From positions 1-7,066 of the forward strand of contig JAUWTC010000133.1 in NCBI GenBank assembly GCA_030609785.1: DNA of 7,066 nt. The letters run 5' to 3'. This stretch comes from Holophagae bacterium (lineage in GTDB: Bacteria; Acidobacteriota; Thermoanaerobaculia; Thermoanaerobaculales; Sulfomarinibacteraceae). The notes beneath the pieces are model-generated. The model made no database searches and was not told where the DNA came from. It worked only from the letters and a program-made list of their open reading frames with translations. Of this stretch, positions 4,024 to 7,066 are shown in pieces (the stretch's first letter is position 1; each line of letters starts with the position of its first letter). The position numbers and the translations under genes are program-made.

Positions 4024-6021
4024 ATGAAGAATGCCATGCTCACCGTTGAATTGACCGAGCTTCCCGAATGCAAAGAATTCGACCCACAGTACCGTCGCGC
4101 CCCCAACCGCGGCTACCACTTGGACCGCCAGGACACCCTGGTGGCACTCAAGAATGCTCTGCGCTACATCCCGGAGGAACACCACGAGATCGTCGCGCCG
4201 GAATTCCTCGAGGAACTGCGAACCTGGGGCCGTATCTACGGCTACCGCTATCGGCCCGCCGGACGCATCACCGGCTTACCCGTCGATCAGTATCAAGGCA
4301 AGATCGTCGAGGCCAAGGCGATGCAGGTGATGATCGACAACAATCTGGACTTCGACATCACCCTCTACCCCTACGAGCTGGTGACCTACGGCGAGAGCGG
4401 CCAGGTTTGCCAGAACTGGATGCAGTACCTGCTGATCAAGAAGTACCTGGAAATCATGGACGACACCCAGACCCTGGTGGTCTCCTCGGGCCACCCCGTC
4501 GGCCTCTTCCCTTCAAAGCCCGAAGCTCCCCGGGCGATCATCACCAACGGCCTGCTGATCGGGCAGTTCGACACCCCCGAGGATTTCCAGCACCTCGCGG
4601 CACTGGGTTGCGTCAACTACGGCCAGATGACCGCGGGCGGCTGGATGTACATCGGTCCGCAGGGCATCGTGCACGGCACCTACATCACGCTTCTCAACGC
4701 CGGACGGCTCTATCTCGGCGTCCCCGAAGACGGCGACCTCAAGGGCAAGACATTCATCACCTCCGGTCTCGGAGGCATGTCGGGCGCTCAGCCCAAGGCC
4801 CTGGAGATCTCCGGCGGCGCCGGCATCATCGCCGAGGTCGATCCCTCCAGGGTCGAAACCCGCCACTCCCAGGGCTGGGTCAGCGAAAAGACCGACGATG
4901 TCGCCGAGGCCGTCCGAATGATGCAAAACGCCGCCGCCGCCGGCCGGGCGCTCTCGATCGCCTATCAAGGCAATGTCGTCGATCTCCTGGAATACATTGA
5001 TACCAACAACATCTCAGTCGACCTGATCTCGGACCAGACCTCCTGCCATGCCCCCTACGAGGGCGGCTACACACCGGCCGGAGTGTCCTTCGACGAGGGA
5101 CGCACGATTCTCGCCGAGGACCCATCGAGATTCCGGAACCTCGTCGATGCTTCGCTCAAGCGCCACTTCCGCGTCCTCAAGCGCCTGACGGCCAAGGGCG
5201 CCCGGTTCTGGGATTACGGCAACGCCTTCATGAAGGCCGTGTACGACGCCGGCGAACCGGCCATCACGGCGGACGGAAAGGACCCCTCCCGCGGCTTCAT
5301 CTGGCCGTCCTACGTCGAGGACATCATGGGACCCCTGTGCTTTGATTTCGGCTACGGGCCCTTCCGCTGGGTCTGCTTGTCGGGCAGCCCTGAGGACCTC
5401 CGTAAGACCGATCGCGCGGCAATGGGTTGCATCGACCCGACGCGCCGCGGCCAGGACCGCGACAACTGGCAGTGGATCCGCGACGCGGAGAAAAACGCGC
5501 TGGTCGTCGGCACACAAGCCCGCATCCTCTACTCCGACGCCGAAGGGCGAACGTTGATCGCCAAGACCTTCAACCGCATGGTCCGTGATGGCGAGATCGG
5601 CCCCGTCATGATGGGCCGTGACCACCATGACACCGGCGGCACGGACTCGCCCTACCGGGAGACCGCCAACATCTACGACGGCTCCAATCAGACCGCCGAC
5701 ATGGCACACCAGTGCTGGGCCGGCAACACCGCCCGCGGCATGACGATGGCGGTCTTATCAATCGGCGGCGGCGTCGGCACCGGCAAAGCGATCAACGGCG
5801 GCTTCGGCCTCGTGCTCGACGGTTCGGACAAGGTCGACCGTATTCTCGACACCGCCCTGGATTGGGACACGATGTGCGGCGTCAGCCGCCGAGCCTGGGC
5901 GCGAAACCCAAACGCCATCTCCACCATCGACGACTGGAACGAGAGGAACACCACGAGCGGTCATATCACCAGACCGAGGTTGGCCGAGGAGGCGTTTTTG
6001 GAGGATCTCGTGGACAGATAG
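4024..6021 (+). CDS. hutU: Urocanate hydratase (urocanase), long eukaryote-like form
   Basis: Urocanase (EC 4.2.1.49) hydrates urocanate to imidazolonepropionate with tightly bound NAD+, the second step of histidine degradation in the cytoplasm. At 665 residues it is about 100 longer than the classical bacterial enzyme and close in length to animal urocanase. Visible blocks are QNWMQYLL (130-137), MTAGGWMYIGPQGIVHGTY (202-220), the NAD-binding loop TSGLGGMSGAQPKA (246-259), DQTSCHAPYEGGYTP (337-351), FGYGPFRWVCLSG (442-454), QARILYSDAEGR (498-509), GRDHHDTGGTDSPYRET (531-547) and INGGFGLVLDG (590-600). Where the classical enzyme has RIC, with its active-site Cys, this protein has RILY, as the animal form does. 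ATG 4024 is chosen for its GGAGG; an in-frame ATG at 3949 lacks such a site. No hutH, hutI or other hut gene is in view. Confidence 0.96.
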   Translation: MKNAMLTVELTELPECKEFDPQYRRAPNRGYHLDRQDTLVALKNALRYIPEEHHEIVAPEFLEELRTWGRIYGYRYRPAGRITGLPVDQYQGKIVEAKAMQVMIDNNLDFDITLYPYELVTYGESGQVCQNWMQYLLIKKYLEIMDDTQTLVVSSGHPVGLFPSKPEAPRAIITNGLLIGQFDTPEDFQHLAALGCVNYGQMTAGGWMYIGPQGIVHGTYITLLNAGRLYLGVPEDGDLKGKTFITSGLGGMSGAQPKALEISGGAGIIAEVDPSRVETRHSQGWVSEKTDDVAEAVRMMQNAAAAGRALSIAYQGNVVDLLEYIDTNNISVDLISDQTSCHAPYEGGYTPAGVSFDEGRTILAEDPSRFRNLVDASLKRHFRVLKRLTAKGARFWDYGNAFMKAVYDAGEPAITADGKDPSRGFIWPSYVEDIMGPLCFDFGYGPFRWVCLSGSPEDLRKTDRAAMGCIDPTRRGQDRDNWQWIRDAEKNALVVGTQARILYSDAEGRTLIAKTFNRMVRDGEIGPVMMGRDHHDTGGTDSPYRETANIYDGSNQTADMAHQCWAGNTARGMTMAVLSIGGGVGTGKAINGGFGLVLDGSDKVDRILDTALDWDTMCGVSRRAWARNPNAISTIDDWNERNTTSGHITRPRLAEEAFLEDLVDR

Positions 6022-6036
6022 GAGGGTCCTCTAAGC

Positions 6037-6056
6037 CGCCCAGTTGATTCTGGGCG
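6037..6056. terminator. Hairpin between convergent hutU and GH172 gene
   Basis: CGCCCAG-TTGATT-CTGGGCG forms a perfect 7-bp stem with a 6-nt loop, 15 bp after the hutU stop, in the 95-bp gap between two convergent genes. No T tract follows on either strand, so it is a plausible but non-canonical bidirectional terminator. Confidence 0.45.
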
Positions 6057-6116
6057 ACGAGAGAACGTCCTCGTTCAAAAGGGTCTTAGCATCTCAAACT
6101 GGTAGTTCGAGCTGAT

Positions 6117-7066
6117 TCAACGCGAATCCGCAAATCCGTACAACCAGGCAACCCCACGCCACCGAACCGGTAGGTGGCCGGTCTGGCCGCCTTCGACCTC
6201 AAGCATCAAAGATCGGCCGAAGATCGGTCCGTCGGTCGGCATCAACCGGTAGAGGCTCATCGACGGACGCTCCGGGGTCCCCCCGATACAGGTCATACCG
6301 TGCAAGGCCTGACGGAAGATCCCAGGCCTGCCACGGTCAATCCGAAAGTAGAAACCACCACCGAAAAAGTCCTCGACTCCGGTTCCCCGCCACGAGGGTG
6401 GGATTTCGCCGTCGACCCGAAGAGTCTCGTCACCCTCGAGAAAAGCCCATCCAGCCGAAGACGTCGAGCCCGCCGTTAAGGCAAGTCCCGCCAGACGCCC
6501 CGGCCCCACCAGGTCAAGGAGCACGGCGTTACTGCCCGGCACGGAACCCGGCACATCAATCATTTGGGCGCTGAAGAGCATAGCGTCCGAGGCAGGGGCG
6601 CGCCCCATCCGACGAACGGCATACCTCAGCTTGAGACCCTCTGCCGAGGCCGATGACAACTCAACCTCAACCTCAGCCCCCGAGTGAAACGGCATCGGGA
6701 AGTAACTGTAAACCTCTCCCTGATCACCACCTACAAAGAGGGAGCGCATAGGGCGACACAAAGGCCGGCCGAGACCGAAAAACCACGGAAGCGGCATATC
6801 AACCGTCGTACGGCCGTCAAAGGACATTCGAATGACGACCTCCCCCAATCGGTGCGAAGGCACACGCAAGACCATGCCGGTGATCTGATCGGGGCCGTCA
6901 AATGCCGCCAACACCTTCGCTTCTCCGGGCTCCAAGACAACAGTGCCCGAGACTGTTTCCCCGGACTCCGCCGCCCACGGATCGGTACCGGGATGGGCCA
7001 GTATGCGCCGCCACTCGGAGAGATCCTCCGTACCGGTGAAACTGATGACACCGTCCGGTTTTTCCA
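6117..7066 (-). CDS. GH172 (DUF2961) family glycoside hydrolase, C-terminal part, partial
   Basis: About 315 residues are visible and the frame is open to the right edge, so the N-terminus is missing. The family has a jelly-roll fold; known members act on fructofuranosides, difructose anhydrides or D-arabinofuranose glycans. Visible marks are FDGPDQITGMVLRVP followed by DMPLPWFFG (the usual GP-x-I and substrate-facing strand), a LVGPGRLAGLAL strand, FLEGDETLRVDGE, then WRGTGVEDFFGGGFYF and a C-terminal SLYRLMPTDGPIFG strand. Glu in FLEGD (codon 6435-6437) and Glu in GVED (6372-6374) are 21 residues apart. This matches my recollection of the catalytic Glu pair (270/291) in the characterised Bifidobacterium enzyme. 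Substrate cannot be inferred. It converges with hutU and is functionally unrelated to it. Confidence 0.85.
   Translation of the reverse strand, partial: EKPDGVISFTGTEDLSEWRRILAHPGTDPWAAESGETVSGTVVLEPGEAKVLAAFDGPDQITGMVLRVPSHRLGEVVIRMSFDGRTTVDMPLPWFFGLGRPLCRPMRSLFVGGDQGEVYSYFPMPFHSGAEVEVELSSASAEGLKLRYAVRRMGRAPASDAMLFSAQMIDVPGSVPGSNAVLLDLVGPGRLAGLALTAGSTSSAGWAFLEGDETLRVDGEIPPSWRGTGVEDFFGGGFYFRIDRGRPGIFRQALHGMTCIGGTPERPSMSLYRLMPTDGPIFGRSLMLEVEGGQTGHLPVRWRGVAWLYGFADSR

Noticed and set aside
3774..4106. Minus-strand frame of 110 codons between feoA and hutU
   Set aside because: It overlaps the hutU start and its ribosome binding site, has no recognisable domain, and covers the dyad-rich regulatory region.
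4068..5000. Plus-strand frame of 310 codons inside hutU
   Set aside because: It is a +1 shadow of urocanase with an Arg/Pro/His-rich translation.

Overview
The window is about 7 kb of G+C-rich bacterial DNA, probably from an uncultured or environmental lineage. The proteins look ordinarily bacterial: a FeoA/FeoB pair, a long-form urocanase, a GH172/DUF2961 enzyme, a 5'-nucleotidase-like protein and a RAYT-type transposase. Nothing here fixes the phylum. No rRNA, tRNA or CRISPR array was found.

Layout, left to right. (1) 1-400, minus: start of a secreted 5'-nucleotidase/metallophosphoesterase gene. It is broken by an out-of-frame internal deletion near 85-91, or by an assembly chimera, and runs off the left edge. 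(2) 412-966, minus: an intact REP-associated (Y1/HUH) transposase ending immediately before the nucleotidase start. It carries a 28-bp REP-like palindrome inside its own coding sequence. (3) 967-1401: non-coding and packed with hairpins, including a 21-bp two-part stem, a canonical G-quadruplex motif, a perfectly stacked four-way junction and further hairpins. This is the most unusual part of the window. (4) 1402-3587, minus: feoA-feoB, a two-gene ferrous iron uptake operon. (5) 3600-4023: a divergent regulatory region with several dyads and a possible translational switch over the hutU ribosome binding site. (6) 4024-6021, plus: hutU, a long, eukaryote-like urocanase with no other hut gene in view. 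(7) 6022-6116: short convergent intergenic region with a hairpin. (8) 6117-7066, minus: C-terminal part of a GH172 (DUF2961) glycoside hydrolase, entering from the right edge.

The genes do not form one pathway. FeoA/FeoB import Fe2+, HutU takes part in histidine breakdown, GH172 probably acts on fructose- or arabinose-type glycans, and the nucleotidase would release phosphate outside the cytoplasm. The best lead for something undescribed is the hairpin element at 1021-1300 next to the RAYT gene. Four G-U wobbles in its stems are all compatible only with a plus-strand RNA. It may be a structured RNA, or a complex REP/BIME-like repeat mobilised by the adjacent transposase. That link is inference.
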